Of a stretch of 64,000 bases of DNA, positions 50,937-59,772 are shown piece after piece; position 1 is the stretch's first letter, and each line of letters opens with the position of its first letter. Under the pieces are notes generated by a model, which saw only the letters and a list, made by a program, of their open reading frames with translations, did not search any database and was not told the DNA's origin. The stretch comes from Paracoccus sp. R12_2 (GTDB lineage: Bacteria; Pseudomonadota; Alphaproteobacteria; Rhodobacterales; Rhodobacteraceae). Where the stretch lies: positions 124,001-188,000 of the forward strand of contig NZ_JAGHRA010000004.1 in NCBI RefSeq assembly GCF_017744015.1. The letters are read 5' to 3'. The position numbers and the translations under genes are program-made.

Positions 50937-50965
50937 TTTGCAAATTCGGATGTATCGTTTGCAAA
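50937..50965. promoter_or_regulatory. Two TTTGCAAA sites upstream of the ScfR-type regulator
   Basis: Perfect 8-bp palindromes at 50937-50944 and 50958-50965, centres 21 bp apart (two helical turns). They lie 15-43 bp upstream of the regulator start codon, an expected place for autoregulation. This is the strongest operator candidate in the window. Confidence 0.65.
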
Positions 50966-51092
50966 GCGCTTCGGGCAAGCCCTGCCGCGTCAGGGCGGGG
51001 GATCGGCACGCGACGGTTGAGGGCGGTTGCAAGGGACATGGGATGCAGCATGTCCCAAAAGGCTTAAGATAAGGTTTGCCGGTCCGGCGGCC

Positions 51093-52289
51093 CTAGCCGA
51101 CCCGCGCCAGTTGCCGTTCCCGCCGCAGCACCCACAGCACCGAGACCAGCGATCCGGCTGCCGATGCGAACATGATCACCTGCAGCGGGGTCGCGCCCGA
51201 GCCGGGTTGCAGCAGCGCCCCGGCCAGTGCCGAAAGGACCGCCCCGCCCGCCACCGCCAGCGCGCCACCCAGACCGCTGGCGGTGCCGGCCAGTTCGGGG
51301 CGTACGCTCATCATGCCGATATTGGTGTTGGGCATGACAAGCCCGTTGCCCAACCCCATGAAGGCGATGGCGCCGAAGAAGACCAGCGGGCTGATCATTC
51401 CCGCCAGCGTCGCCAGCAATGACACGCCCAGTGCCACGAGGCAGATCAGCGCCCCGAACAGGATCATCCGGTTCAGCCCGACCTGTGCGGTGAACCGCCC
51501 GGACATGAAATTGCCGGCCAGATAACCGACCGAGGGGGCGGCGAAGAAATAGCCGACCTGCGCCGGGGTCAGGCCGAAGACCTGCTCGCCCACGAACGGC
51601 GCACCGCCCAGATAGGCAAAGAAGCAGCCCGAGGACAGCGTGGCGGCAAGGCAATAGCCCCAGAACCGGTGTGATCGGGCAAGGATCGGGTAATTCGCGA
51701 TCTGCTGGCGCATGGGCAGCCCGCCGCCGCGGACCGTTTCGCCCATGTCGCGCCAGACCAGCACCAGCGTCATCAGACCCAGGATTCCCATCATCGCGAA
51801 ATTCGCGCGCCATCCGAACGCCTCATCCAGCACGCCGCCGATCACCGGCGCCAGCATCGGCACCACCGCCATGCCCATGGTGACATAGCCGATCATCGAT
51901 GCCGCCCGCGCGTCGTCATAGATGTCGCGCACCGCAGCCCGCGACAGCAGCAGACAGACCGAGACCATCGCCTGGATCAGCCTGAACAGCAGGAACATCG
52001 TGGCGTTGGGCGCGATCAGCGTGCCGACTGTCGCCAGCGCAAAGATCACCAGCCCGACCAGCGCGACCGGCCTGCGGCCGAACCGGTCGCTGACCGGGCC
52101 GGCCAGCAGCTGGATCACCGCGCTGGCGCCGATATAGGCCGACACCGACAGCTGCATGATCGCATAGTCGACATCAAAATCCCGCGCCATTCCCGGCAGC
52201 GACGGCAAGAAGATGTTCATCGACAGCGCGCCCATCCCCGACAGCGCCACCAGGGTCATCGGATGCGGAGGGGTTCTAGCTCCAGTCAT
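51093..52289 (-). CDS. Bcr/CflA-family multidrug efflux MFS transporter
   Basis: 398 residues, about 12 membrane helices. The MFS motif GPVSDRFGRRPVALVGL between TM2 and TM3 and the N-terminal MNIFLPSLPGMARDF typical of Bcr/CflA drug-resistance pumps are present. ATG 52289 overlaps the DUF486 stop by 14 bp, so it is translationally linked to dnaB and DUF486 in a minus-strand run. Substrate unknown. Confidence 0.9.
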   Translation of the reverse strand: MTGARTPPHPMTLVALSGMGALSMNIFLPSLPGMARDFDVDYAIMQLSVSAYIGASAVIQLLAGPVSDRFGRRPVALVGLVIFALATVGTLIAPNATMFLLFRLIQAMVSVCLLLSRAAVRDIYDDARAASMIGYVTMGMAVVPMLAPVIGGVLDEAFGWRANFAMMGILGLMTLVLVWRDMGETVRGGGLPMRQQIANYPILARSHRFWGYCLAATLSSGCFFAYLGGAPFVGEQVFGLTPAQVGYFFAAPSVGYLAGNFMSGRFTAQVGLNRMILFGALICLVALGVSLLATLAGMISPLVFFGAIAFMGLGNGLVMPNTNIGMMSVRPELAGTASGLGGALAVAGGAVLSALAGALLQPGSGATPLQVIMFASAAGSLVSVLWVLRRERQLARVG

Positions 52290-52632
52290 GGAAGACGAAC
52301 CAGGCGCCCAGGCAGATCAGGGCAAAGCCTACGCCATGCTGCCAGCCGACCCGTTCGCCCAGATAGACCCACGAGAAGATGGCGAAGACGGAAAGGCTGA
52401 TGACCTCCTGAATGGTCTTCAGCTGTGCGGCGCTGAAATGCCCGTATCCGATCCGGTTTGCGGGGACCTGCATCAGATATTCGAAGAAGGCGATGCCCCA
52501 GCTTATCAGGATAACCACCATCAGGGGCGCGGTCTTGAACTTCAGATGACCATACCATGCGACGGTCATGAAGACGTTCGAGGCAATCAGCAGCCCGATC
52601 GTGATGACCGGGACGGGCAGGCTTAATCCCAT
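52276..52632 (-). CDS. DUF486 (DMT-like) small membrane protein
   Basis: 118 residues, four membrane helices (VITIGLLIASNVFMTVAWY, PLMVVILISWGIAFFEYL, VISLSVFAIFSWVYLG and GVGFALICLGAWFVF), the DUF486 pattern related to drug/metabolite exporters. ATG 52632 lies inside the last codons of dnaB, overlapping by 10 bp; AAGGA upstream lies within dnaB. It overlaps the MFS gene downstream as well. Function unknown. Confidence 0.88.
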   Translation of the reverse strand: MGLSLPVPVITIGLLIASNVFMTVAWYGHLKFKTAPLMVVILISWGIAFFEYLMQVPANRIGYGHFSAAQLKTIQEVISLSVFAIFSWVYLGERVGWQHGVGFALICLGAWFVFHDWS

Positions 52633-54119
52633 TGGGTTTGGCGATCCTTTGCAAGGTTGCCAAAGCGGGTGAACTGTCCTTCGAAGGACAGTTCGACCGT
52701 GCCGATCGGGCCGTGACGCTGCTTGCCAAGGATGACCTCGGCCTTGCCGTGGACCTGTTCCATGATCTGCTGCCATTTGGCCATGGCGTCCAGATCGGCA
52801 TCCGAGGGCTTTTCGCGTTCCTTGTAATATTCCTCGCGGAACACGAACATCACGATGTCGGCGTCCTGTTCGATCGACCCGGATTCGCGCAGGTCCGACA
52901 GTTGCGGGCGCTTGTCCTCGCGGTTCTCGACCTGACGCGACAGCTGCGACAGCGCGATGACCGGAATGTTCAGCTCCTTGGCGACCGCCTTCAGACCCTG
53001 GGTGATCTCGCTGACCTCGTTCACGCGGCTGTCCTTGGCGCTGGCGGCCTTCAGCAGTTGAAGATAGTCCACCATCAGCACATCAAGGCCGTGCGTCCGC
53101 TTCAGCTTGCGCGCACGGGCGGCAAGCTGGTTGATCGGCAGGGCCGGTGTGTCGTCGATGTAAAGCGGACAGTTCTGCAAGGCGTGCGCGGCCTCGACGA
53201 AGCGGCGGAATTCGCTTTCGTCCATATTGCCGCTGCGGATCCGTTCGCTGGGAACCTCGGCGGCCTCGGACAGGATCCGCGCGGCCAGCTGCTCGGCCGA
53301 CATTTCCAGACTGAAGAACCCGACCACGCCGCCCTCGATCGAGCCTTGCGTGCCGTCGGGGCGCTCGCCCGTCTTGTGCGCCTTGGCGATGTTGAAGGCG
53401 ATGTTGGTGGCCAAGGATGTCTTGCCCATCGACGGGCGGCCGGCAAGGATGATCAGGTCGGAATTGTTCAGCCCGCCCATCTTGCCGTCCAGATCCACCA
53501 GTCCGGTCGAGATCCCCGACAGCTTGCCGTCGCGCTGATAGGCGGCGTTCGCGGCCTGCACCGCGCCCGTCACCGCCTTCAGGAAGGACTGGAAGCCGCG
53601 CTCGGCCACGCCCTGTTCGCCCAGCTTGTAGAGGGTCTGTTCGGCGGCCTTGATCTGTTCTTCGGCGTCGTCTCCGACCTCGACGCTGGCCGCGCGGGCC
53701 GAGATGTCCTGACCCAGCCCGATCAGTTCGCGGCGCAGCGCGAATTCGCGGATCATCTGCGCATAGTCGCGCGCCGCATAGGCCGAGATCGCAGCCGCGG
53801 CCAGCCGCGCCAGATAGGGCGCGCCGCCCAGTTCCTTCAGGCCCTCGTCATTCTCCATGAAGGCCTTGATGGTCACAGGGCTTGCCAGCGCGTTCTTGCG
53901 AATCCGTTCGGCACAGATCTCGAAGATGCGGGCATGGACCGGATGATAGAAATGTTCCGACTTGATGACCTGGCTGACGCGGTCGAACACGTCGTTATTG
54001 GTCAGCAATGCGCCCAGCAATTGCTGCTCGGCCTCAAGCGAGAAGGGCACCGCCTGCTTCTCGTCGTCCTGATCTTCCTGCCCCGGAATGATCGCGCGCA
54101 AGCCGCTCATCTGCCCCAT
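52623..54119 (-). CDS. dnaB: Replicative DNA helicase
   Basis: 498 residues. N-terminal primase-binding domain (~20-125), RecA-like ATPase with Walker A GRPSMGKTSLA and Walker B LMVDYLQLL, and the arginine-finger region LSQLSRQVENREDKRPQL. This is the hexameric fork helicase. ATG 54119. DUF486 begins inside its 3' end. No dnaC-like loader gene is adjacent. Confidence 0.97.
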   Translation of the reverse strand: MGQMSGLRAIIPGQEDQDDEKQAVPFSLEAEQQLLGALLTNNDVFDRVSQVIKSEHFYHPVHARIFEICAERIRKNALASPVTIKAFMENDEGLKELGGAPYLARLAAAAISAYAARDYAQMIREFALRRELIGLGQDISARAASVEVGDDAEEQIKAAEQTLYKLGEQGVAERGFQSFLKAVTGAVQAANAAYQRDGKLSGISTGLVDLDGKMGGLNNSDLIILAGRPSMGKTSLATNIAFNIAKAHKTGERPDGTQGSIEGGVVGFFSLEMSAEQLAARILSEAAEVPSERIRSGNMDESEFRRFVEAAHALQNCPLYIDDTPALPINQLAARARKLKRTHGLDVLMVDYLQLLKAASAKDSRVNEVSEITQGLKAVAKELNIPVIALSQLSRQVENREDKRPQLSDLRESGSIEQDADIVMFVFREEYYKEREKPSDADLDAMAKWQQIMEQVHGKAEVILGKQRHGPIGTVELSFEGQFTRFGNLAKDRQTQWD

Positions 54120-54231
54120 GCCCCGTTTTGGTGTTTATCGGTCCGTTCTACCGCAAGCAGCGGCCGCGGGAAATCCCGCGCGGCCGGAAAACGGTGTGTC
54201 GATCTGTGGACAGGCTGTGGATAAACGGCGT

Positions 54232-54903
54232 TCAGCCGTTTGCCGCCTGCCATCCGCGCGGATCGGTCAGGAAGGTCCGCACCTCGGCCAGGGTGTTGTC
54301 GTCAAAGGCTTGTTGCGCCCGCGCCTCTTCCAGAACGTCCCACCAGGTGCAGAGGTGGTGCAGTCGCACGCCGTGATCGGCCAGACGCTGGGTCGTTTCC
54401 GGAAAGATGCCGTAATAGAAGATCACGGCGGTATGCGCGCAGGTCGCCCCGGTGTCACGGATCGCATCGACGAAGGACAGCTTGCTGCCGCCGTCGGTGG
54501 TCAGATCCTCGACCAGCAGAACACGCTGGCCTTCGGTCATCACGCCCTCGATCCGGGCGTTGCGACCGTAACCTTTCGGCTTCTTGCGCACATAGGTCAT
54601 CGGCAGTCCCAGCCGTTCGGCAACCATCGCGCCGAACGGGATGCCCGCCGTTTCACCGCCGGCGACGTTGTCGAACGCTTCGAACCCGGCGTCGCGCGTG
54701 ACCGTGGTGGCCAGAAAATCCATCAGGGTCTGGCGCACGCGCGGGAAGCTGATGATCCGGCGGCAATCGACATAGGTCGGCCCCTTCAGGCCCGAAGCAT
54801 AGGTGAAGGGCGTCTCGGCGTTGAAGTCCACCGCCTTGATTTCCAGCAGCATGCGGGCGGTCAGGCGGGCGATTTCCTCGCGCGCGGGGTAGGGCAGGCT
54901 CAT
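54232..54903 (-). CDS. pyrE: Orotate phosphoribosyltransferase
   Basis: UMP synthesis. 223 residues. PRPP-binding motif [13 protein letters not shown] and [12 protein letters not shown] are intact. ATG 54903 follows GAGGACGC and overlaps the pyrC stop by four bases. The pyrC-pyrE pair sits upstream of dnaB on the same strand, an order seen in Rhodobacteraceae. Confidence 0.97.
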   Translation of the reverse strand: MSLPYPAREEIARLTARMLLEIKAVDFNAETPFTYASGLKGPTYVDCRRIISFPRVRQTLMDFLATTVTRDAGFEAFDNVAGGETAGIPFGAMVAERLGLPMTYVRKKPKGYGRNARIEGVMTEGQRVLLVEDLTTDGGSKLSFVDAIRDTGATCAHTAVIFYYGIFPETTQRLADHGVRLHHLCTWWDVLEEARAQQAFDDNTLAEVRTFLTDPRGWQAANG

Positions 54904-55943
54904 GCGTCCTCCAGATGCCAGTAAAGCGGAAATCCTGGATCAAAGACCGTCACGGTCTGATCGCCGACCGAGATCGAGGCCGGATAATCCGCCGCCACGT
55001 CGCGCCGTGCCAGGCGGATGCGGTCCTCGTTCGGCTCCATGCCGTAGAAGGCGGCGCCGTTCAGGCTGGTGAACGATTCCAGACGGTCCAGCGCGCCGTC
55101 GTCTTCGAACACATGGGCCAGGATCGACATGGTGTTCGGTGCGGTAAAGCAGCCCGCGCAGCCGCAGGGTTGCAGCTTGGCGCTGTCAGTGTGCGGCGCG
55201 CTGTCGGTGCCCAGGAAAAAGCGCGCCTCGCCGCTGGTCGCCGCCTCGCGCAGGGCCAGGCGATGGGTTTCGCGCTTGGCCACCGGCAGGCAGTAGTAAT
55301 GCGGACGGATCCCGCCCGCCAGGATGGCGTTGCGGTTGATGACCAGGTGGTGCGTCGTGATCGTCGCCGCCAGATCATCGCCGCCGGACCGTGCATAGGA
55401 CACGCCATCCGAGGTCGTGATATGTTCCATCACCACGCGCAGGCCGGGCGTGGCGCGGCGCAGCGGGTCCAGTACCCGGTCGATGAACACGGCCTCGCGG
55501 TCGAAGATGTCCACCGCAGGATCCGTGACCTCGCCGTGAACGCACAGGGGAATGCCCGCCTCGGCCATCGCCTCCAGCACCGGGCGCACACGTTCGACAT
55601 CGGTCACGCCGCTGGCCGAGTTGGTGGTCGCGCCGGCCGGATACAGCTTGACCGCGCGGATGATGCCGTCCTTGTGCGCTGCGATGACATCGGCCGGATC
55701 GGTGCCGTCCGTCAGATACAGCGTCATCTGTGGCTTCAGCGGGGCGTTTTCCGGCAGCGCCGCAAGGATCCTGTTGCGATAGGCGGCCGCCTGGGCGCCC
55801 GTTACCACCGGCGGAACCAGGTTCGGCATGATGATCGCACGGCCGAAACCGGCGGAAAGCGGGGCCACGGCCACCAGCATCGCGCCATCGCGCAGATGCA
55901 GGTGCCAGTCGTCGGGGCGGCGGAGTGTGATGCTGTCGATCAT
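54900..55943 (-). CDS. pyrC: Dihydroorotase
   Basis: 347 residues, class II (PyrC) amidohydrolase. Metal-binding [10 protein letters not shown] at the start and the carboxylated-lysine region [15 protein letters not shown] are visible, and [10 protein letters not shown] later. It closes carbamoyl-aspartate to dihydroorotate. ATG 55943, divergent from the Met-rich small gene; stop overlaps pyrE. Confidence 0.97.
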   Translation of the reverse strand: MIDSITLRRPDDWHLHLRDGAMLVAVAPLSAGFGRAIIMPNLVPPVVTGAQAAAYRNRILAALPENAPLKPQMTLYLTDGTDPADVIAAHKDGIIRAVKLYPAGATTNSASGVTDVERVRPVLEAMAEAGIPLCVHGEVTDPAVDIFDREAVFIDRVLDPLRRATPGLRVVMEHITTSDGVSYARSGGDDLAATITTHHLVINRNAILAGGIRPHYYCLPVAKRETHRLALREAATSGEARFFLGTDSAPHTDSAKLQPCGCAGCFTAPNTMSILAHVFEDDGALDRLESFTSLNGAAFYGMEPNEDRIRLARRDVAADYPASISVGDQTVTVFDPGFPLYWHLEDA

Positions 55944-56092
55944 GGCATGCCTCTATACATGGCGGCCCGCGCTTGCCAAGCCGGGCGATGCCTAAATCCG
56001 GCTTACCTGTTCAAAAGTCGCACTTGTATTCATATCTTCGATGGCGACAGGATGACCCGTCCGGCTTTGCCGATGACACGAAGGATATAACA

Positions 56093-56407
56093 ATGACACA
56101 AAGAATTAATCTGATGTCGGCTGTCGGTGCCCCGTATCGGGTCTGGGCGCAGATGGCGCGGATCGCAATGGATTCCCAAATGGTGATCGGATATCGCGTT
56201 GCCGGAATGATGGGCATGATGGCCCAGTCCCCCGGCGAGCCGTTTCGCATGGTTGCCGAGAAGCAGGCCGCCGCGTCCGAGTCGATGTTCGCCGTCGCGC
56301 AGGCCGCCAGCCGCGGCGCCAGCGCCGACCGCATGATGTCGGCCGCCTTGCGGCCCTATGGCAAGCGCACGCGCGCCAATTCCCGCCGTCTGACCAGCCG
56401 CGGCTGA
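56093..56407 (+). CDS. Met-rich small protein of Rhodobacteraceae type (104 aa)
   Basis: Starts MTQRINLMSAVG at an ATG preceded by GAAGGA. Rich in methionine and alanine with amphipathic helices (RVAGMMGMMAQSPGEPFRMV, AEKQAAASESMFAVAQA) and a basic C-terminus (KRTRANSRRLTSRG). Similar short proteins in Rhodobacteraceae are sometimes labelled antifreeze protein without evidence; the helical, surface-active look could equally suit a phasin-like role. Divergent from pyrC. Confidence 0.6.
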   Translation: MTQRINLMSAVGAPYRVWAQMARIAMDSQMVIGYRVAGMMGMMAQSPGEPFRMVAEKQAAASESMFAVAQAASRGASADRMMSAALRPYGKRTRANSRRLTSRG

Positions 56408-56467
56408 CGCCGGCAACCGCCGCGCGGGTGCAGTCGTTGCGTCAAGCCGGCAAATCACGAGGGCAGC

Positions 56468-57220
56468 ATGCGATCGGCACTGATTACCGGCGGCGCGCAA
56501 GGGATCGGCAAGGGGATCGCGGTGCATCTTCGCGCCGAGGGATGGCGCGTTGCCGTTCTCGACCAAGATACAGAGGCCCTGGAGAACCTGGGCGCCGAAG
56601 ATCATGGAATTCTGTTGATCCACGCGGATGTCGGCGACGAGACGTCGGTGACAGACGGCTTCAGGCAACTTGAAGATTGGCTGGATGGGGCCGGGCTGGA
56701 TCTGCTGGTCTCGAACGCGGGCGTCGCGGATCCCGTCAGCGGACCGATCGAGTCGCTGTCGCTGGCAGATTGGCGGCGCTGGCAGGACAGCCATGTGACC
56801 GGGGCGTTTCTTTGCGTGCGTGCTGCGGTTCCGCTGCTGCGTCGGGCGCATGGCGCGATCGTGACCGTTGCCTCGACCCGCGCCCTGCAATCCGAACCCG
56901 ATTGCGAGGCCTATGCGGCGGCCAAGGGCGCGCTGCTGTCCCTGACGCACGCGCTGGCAATCAGTCTTGGGCCTTCGGTGCGGGTGAACGCGATCCTGCC
57001 GGGCTGGATCGAAACCGGACCTTGGCAAAAGCGGTCCGAGCGTAGCGAGCCGGATCATTCCGCGTCCGACCTGGCCCAGCACCCGGTCGGACGGGTCGGT
57101 GTGCCGCAGGATATCGCGACGCTGGTCGCCTTTCTGGCGTCCGACAAGGCAGGGTTCATCACCGGTCAGCACTTCGTCGTCGATGGCGGCATGACGCGCA
57201 GAATGATCTATTCGGACTGA
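56468..57220 (+). CDS. SDR-family oxidoreductase
   Basis: 250 residues. Cofactor motif TGGAQGIGKG, NAGVAD at about residue 85, catalytic Ser in VASTRA, YAAAKGALL (YxxxK) and C-terminal ITGQHFVVDGGM. Typical classical SDR; substrate not predictable from sequence. ATG 56468 lies 60 bp after the Met-rich gene. Confidence 0.88.
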   Translation: MRSALITGGAQGIGKGIAVHLRAEGWRVAVLDQDTEALENLGAEDHGILLIHADVGDETSVTDGFRQLEDWLDGAGLDLLVSNAGVADPVSGPIESLSLADWRRWQDSHVTGAFLCVRAAVPLLRRAHGAIVTVASTRALQSEPDCEAYAAAKGALLSLTHALAISLGPSVRVNAILPGWIETGPWQKRSERSEPDHSASDLAQHPVGRVGVPQDIATLVAFLASDKAGFITGQHFVVDGGMTRRMIYSD

Positions 57221-57310
57221 CAGGCGCCGTTGGCGCGGTGCCGCCCGCGTGGACATCACTCGGCATGCCGCCTATAAGGCGCGCGACATTCGAACCCTTA
57301 GAGGCGCATC

Positions 57311-58228
57311 ATGATCAAGGTATTCGGCCACACCTCCCCCGACACCGACTCGACCGGCTCGCCCATCATCTGGGCGTGGTATCTGAGCGAGGTCCGCAAG
57401 ACCCCCGCCAAGGCGGTTCTGCAGGGCGAGCCAAACACCGAGGCCGCCTGGATGCTGACCCGCTGGAACCTCGACAAGCCCGAGATCATCTTGGATGTCG
57501 AGAAGGGCGAAAAATGCGTAGTGGTAGACACGAACAATCCCGCCGAACTGCCCGCAGGCATCAATGATGCGGATGTGATCGAGATCATCGATCACCACAT
57601 GCTGGCAGGCGGCGTGAAGACCAAGACGCCGATCAACATCACCATCCGTCCTCTGGCCTGCACCGCCACGATCATGCATGACCTGATCGGCGACGATCTG
57701 GCCCGCGCCCCCGAGGCGGTGAAGGGCGCGATGCTGACCTGCATCCTGTCCGACACGCTGGAATTCCGCAGCCCGACGACGACCCCGCATGACCGCGCGG
57801 TGGCCGAAAAGCTGGCAGCTGAACTGGGGCTGAACATCACCGATTACGCCAACGAAATGTTCGCGGCCAAATCCGATGTCAGCGCCTTCAGCGACGAGGC
57901 GCTGCTTCGGATGGACAGCAAGGAATACGAACTGGGGGGCAAGCAGCTGCGCATCTCGGTTCTGGAAACGACGGCGCCGCAGGTGCTGCTGGATCGCAAG
58001 GACGCGCTGGTCGCGGCCATGCCGGGCGTCGCGGCAGCGGACGGTGCCGATCATGTTCTGCTGTTCATCATCGACATCCTGCGCGAAGAGGCCACGTTGC
58101 TGGTGCCCGATGATTTCGTGCGCGAGGTCGCCGTGAAAAGCTTTGGCGCGACGGTCACCGGCGATACGGTCGTTCTGCCGGGGATCATGAGCCGCAAGAA
58201 GCAGATCATCCCCGCCCTGGCCGTCTGA
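57311..58228 (+). CDS. ppaC: Manganese-dependent inorganic pyrophosphatase
   Basis: 305 residues, DHH family II pyrophosphatase. Metal ligands in FGHTSPDTDS and VVVDTNNPAE, and the DHH motif EIIDHHML. C-terminal SRKKQIIPAL closes the active site. ATG 57311; the HAD hydrolase starts at the stop, one base overlapping, so they are coupled. Confidence 0.94.
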   Translation: MIKVFGHTSPDTDSTGSPIIWAWYLSEVRKTPAKAVLQGEPNTEAAWMLTRWNLDKPEIILDVEKGEKCVVVDTNNPAELPAGINDADVIEIIDHHMLAGGVKTKTPINITIRPLACTATIMHDLIGDDLARAPEAVKGAMLTCILSDTLEFRSPTTTPHDRAVAEKLAAELGLNITDYANEMFAAKSDVSAFSDEALLRMDSKEYELGGKQLRISVLETTAPQVLLDRKDALVAAMPGVAAADGADHVLLFIIDILREEATLLVPDDFVREVAVKSFGATVTGDTVVLPGIMSRKKQIIPALAV

Positions 58229-59097
58229 TGACCCGCATCATCGAAAGCCTGTCGCAGATCGGCACGCAATATGATGCGCTGTTCTGCGATCTGTGGGGCT
58301 GTCTGCATAACGGCAAACGCCCCTATCCGGCGGCGGTGGCGGCCCTTCAGGACTATCGTCGGGGCGGCGGGCGTGTCGTGCTGATGACGAACGCGCCGCG
58401 TCCGAACCAGTATGTCATCGCGCAGCTTGACCGGATGGGTGTGCCGCGCGACGCCTGGGACATGGTGATCAGTTCCGGAGACGCAGCACAGGACGCGATG
58501 TTCGAGGGGGCCGTGGGCCGCAAGGTCTGGCATATCGGCACCGAAAAGGATGACGGCTTCTTCAACGACATTCCGGCCGAGTGGTCAGATGCGCCTGCGG
58601 TGGTCAGGGTGCCGCTGGAAGACGCCGAGGGTATCGTCTGCACGGGCCCCTTCGACGAGGTGAACGAGGCGCCGGAGGATTATCGCGCCCGTCTGATGCT
58701 GGCGCGGCAGCGCGGGCTGAAGATGCTTTGCGCCAATCCCGATGTGGTGGTCGATATGGGCGAGACGCGGATCTATTGCGCGGGTGCCCTGGCCGAGTTC
58801 TACGAGGATCTGGGCGGGGTGTCGTTCTATTTCGGCAAGCCTCATCCGCCGATCTACGAACGTGCGCGGCGTCTTCTGTCACTGAGCGATTCGTCGCGGG
58901 TGCTGGCCATCGGCGACGGGATCAACACCGATATCCGCGGTGCGCAGCAAGAGGGTATCGATGTGCTGTTCGTGACCGGTGGGCTTGCCGCGGCGGCCTT
59001 CGGCGACGATGTCGAGAACCCTGATCCCGAACTGCTGCGCGAATGGCTGGCGCATCATCAGCAACAGCCGCAATACGCGATAGGCCGCCTTCGCTGA
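58228..59097 (+). CDS. TIGR01459-type HAD hydrolase
   Basis: 289 residues. HAD motif I FCDLWGCLHNGKRPYP, motif II and III GKPHPPIYERA and GDGINTDIRGA; cap domain type NagD-like. Probably dephosphorylates a small metabolite. Coupled to ppaC. A strong terminator follows before the PhaJ-like gene. Confidence 0.88.
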   Translation: MTRIIESLSQIGTQYDALFCDLWGCLHNGKRPYPAAVAALQDYRRGGGRVVLMTNAPRPNQYVIAQLDRMGVPRDAWDMVISSGDAAQDAMFEGAVGRKVWHIGTEKDDGFFNDIPAEWSDAPAVVRVPLEDAEGIVCTGPFDEVNEAPEDYRARLMLARQRGLKMLCANPDVVVDMGETRIYCAGALAEFYEDLGGVSFYFGKPHPPIYERARRLLSLSDSSRVLAIGDGINTDIRGAQQEGIDVLFVTGGLAAAAFGDDVENPDPELLREWLAHHQQQPQYAIGRLR

Positions 59098-59126
59098 AGC
59101 TTGATCGCGCGCTGTCCATCACTCGA

Positions 59127-59156
59127 CCCGCACCCATCGGTGCGGGTTTTCTTTTT
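59127..59156 (+). terminator. Rho-independent terminator after HAD hydrolase gene
   Basis: Perfect 8-bp stem CCCGCACC (59127-59134) / GGTGCGGG (59139-59146), 4-nt loop, followed by TTTTCTTTTT. Confidence 0.92.
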
Positions 59157-59244
59157 GTGGCAACCAGTTTGGGCGGCGGTCAACGTGCAACAATATTATA
59201 TTTTTATACCATTTATGTGATAGTTTGTTGCGCGAGGGTAAAAT

Positions 59245-59259
59245 TGCTGCTATGCAGCA
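59245..59259. promoter_or_regulatory. PhaR-like palindrome upstream of the PhaJ-like gene
   Basis: TGCTGC-TAT-GCAGCA, a perfect 6-bp palindrome around a 3-nt spacer that contains the CTGC-N3-GCAG core described for PhaR binding in Paracoccus. It lies 27-41 bp upstream of the PhaJ-like start, after an AT-rich stretch (59195-59230) that could be the promoter. Confidence 0.5.
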
Positions 59260-59297
59260 TCACGTTCAGAAAACCGGCGCAAGAGATGGATGACAGC

Positions 59298-59741
59298 ATG
59301 TTCGACAATCTTCCCCGCGGCACGATCGTCATCGAGGATCTGGAAGTCGGCATGACCCGCTATCTGCAAAAGCAGGTGACCGACCACGATATCGAATTGT
59401 TCGCCCAGGTCTCGACCGACCGCAATCCGGTGCACCTGGATGATGATTATGCTCAGGACACGATTTTCGAGGGGCGGATCGCGCACGGAATGCTGACCGC
59501 GGGTCTGATCTCGGCGGTGATCGGGGAACAATTGCCGGGACATGGCACCGTCTATCTGGGGCAGACGCTGAAATTCATGGCTCCGGTGCGTCCCGGCGAC
59601 ATGGTCCGCGCCGAGGTCACGGTGGACACGATCGACCACGCGAAACGCCGGGTGACGCTTGCAACCCGCTGTCTGGTGGGCGATACGGTCGTGCTGAAAG
59701 GCGAGGCGGTCGTACTGGCCCCAAGCCGCAAGTTCGACTGA
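59298..59741 (+). CDS. MaoC-type (R)-specific enoyl-CoA hydratase, PhaJ-like
   Basis: 147 residues. Hot-dog fold with the R-hydratase signature: FAQVSTDRNPVHLD (catalytic Asp and His) and GRIAHGMLTAGLISAVIGEQ, then GTVYLGQTLKF. It closely follows the pattern of Aeromonas PhaJ, which supplies (R)-3-hydroxyacyl-CoA for polyhydroxyalkanoate. ATG 59298 (MFDNLPR) is chosen; ATG 59286 adds four residues. Preceded by a strong terminator and a PhaR-like palindrome, so likely its own transcript. ribF follows. Confidence 0.88.
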   Translation: MFDNLPRGTIVIEDLEVGMTRYLQKQVTDHDIELFAQVSTDRNPVHLDDDYAQDTIFEGRIAHGMLTAGLISAVIGEQLPGHGTVYLGQTLKFMAPVRPGDMVRAEVTVDTIDHAKRRVTLATRCLVGDTVVLKGEAVVLAPSRKFD

Positions 59742-59772
59742 CGGGGCGGCAGGCGCCCTGACTGGGGGCCCG

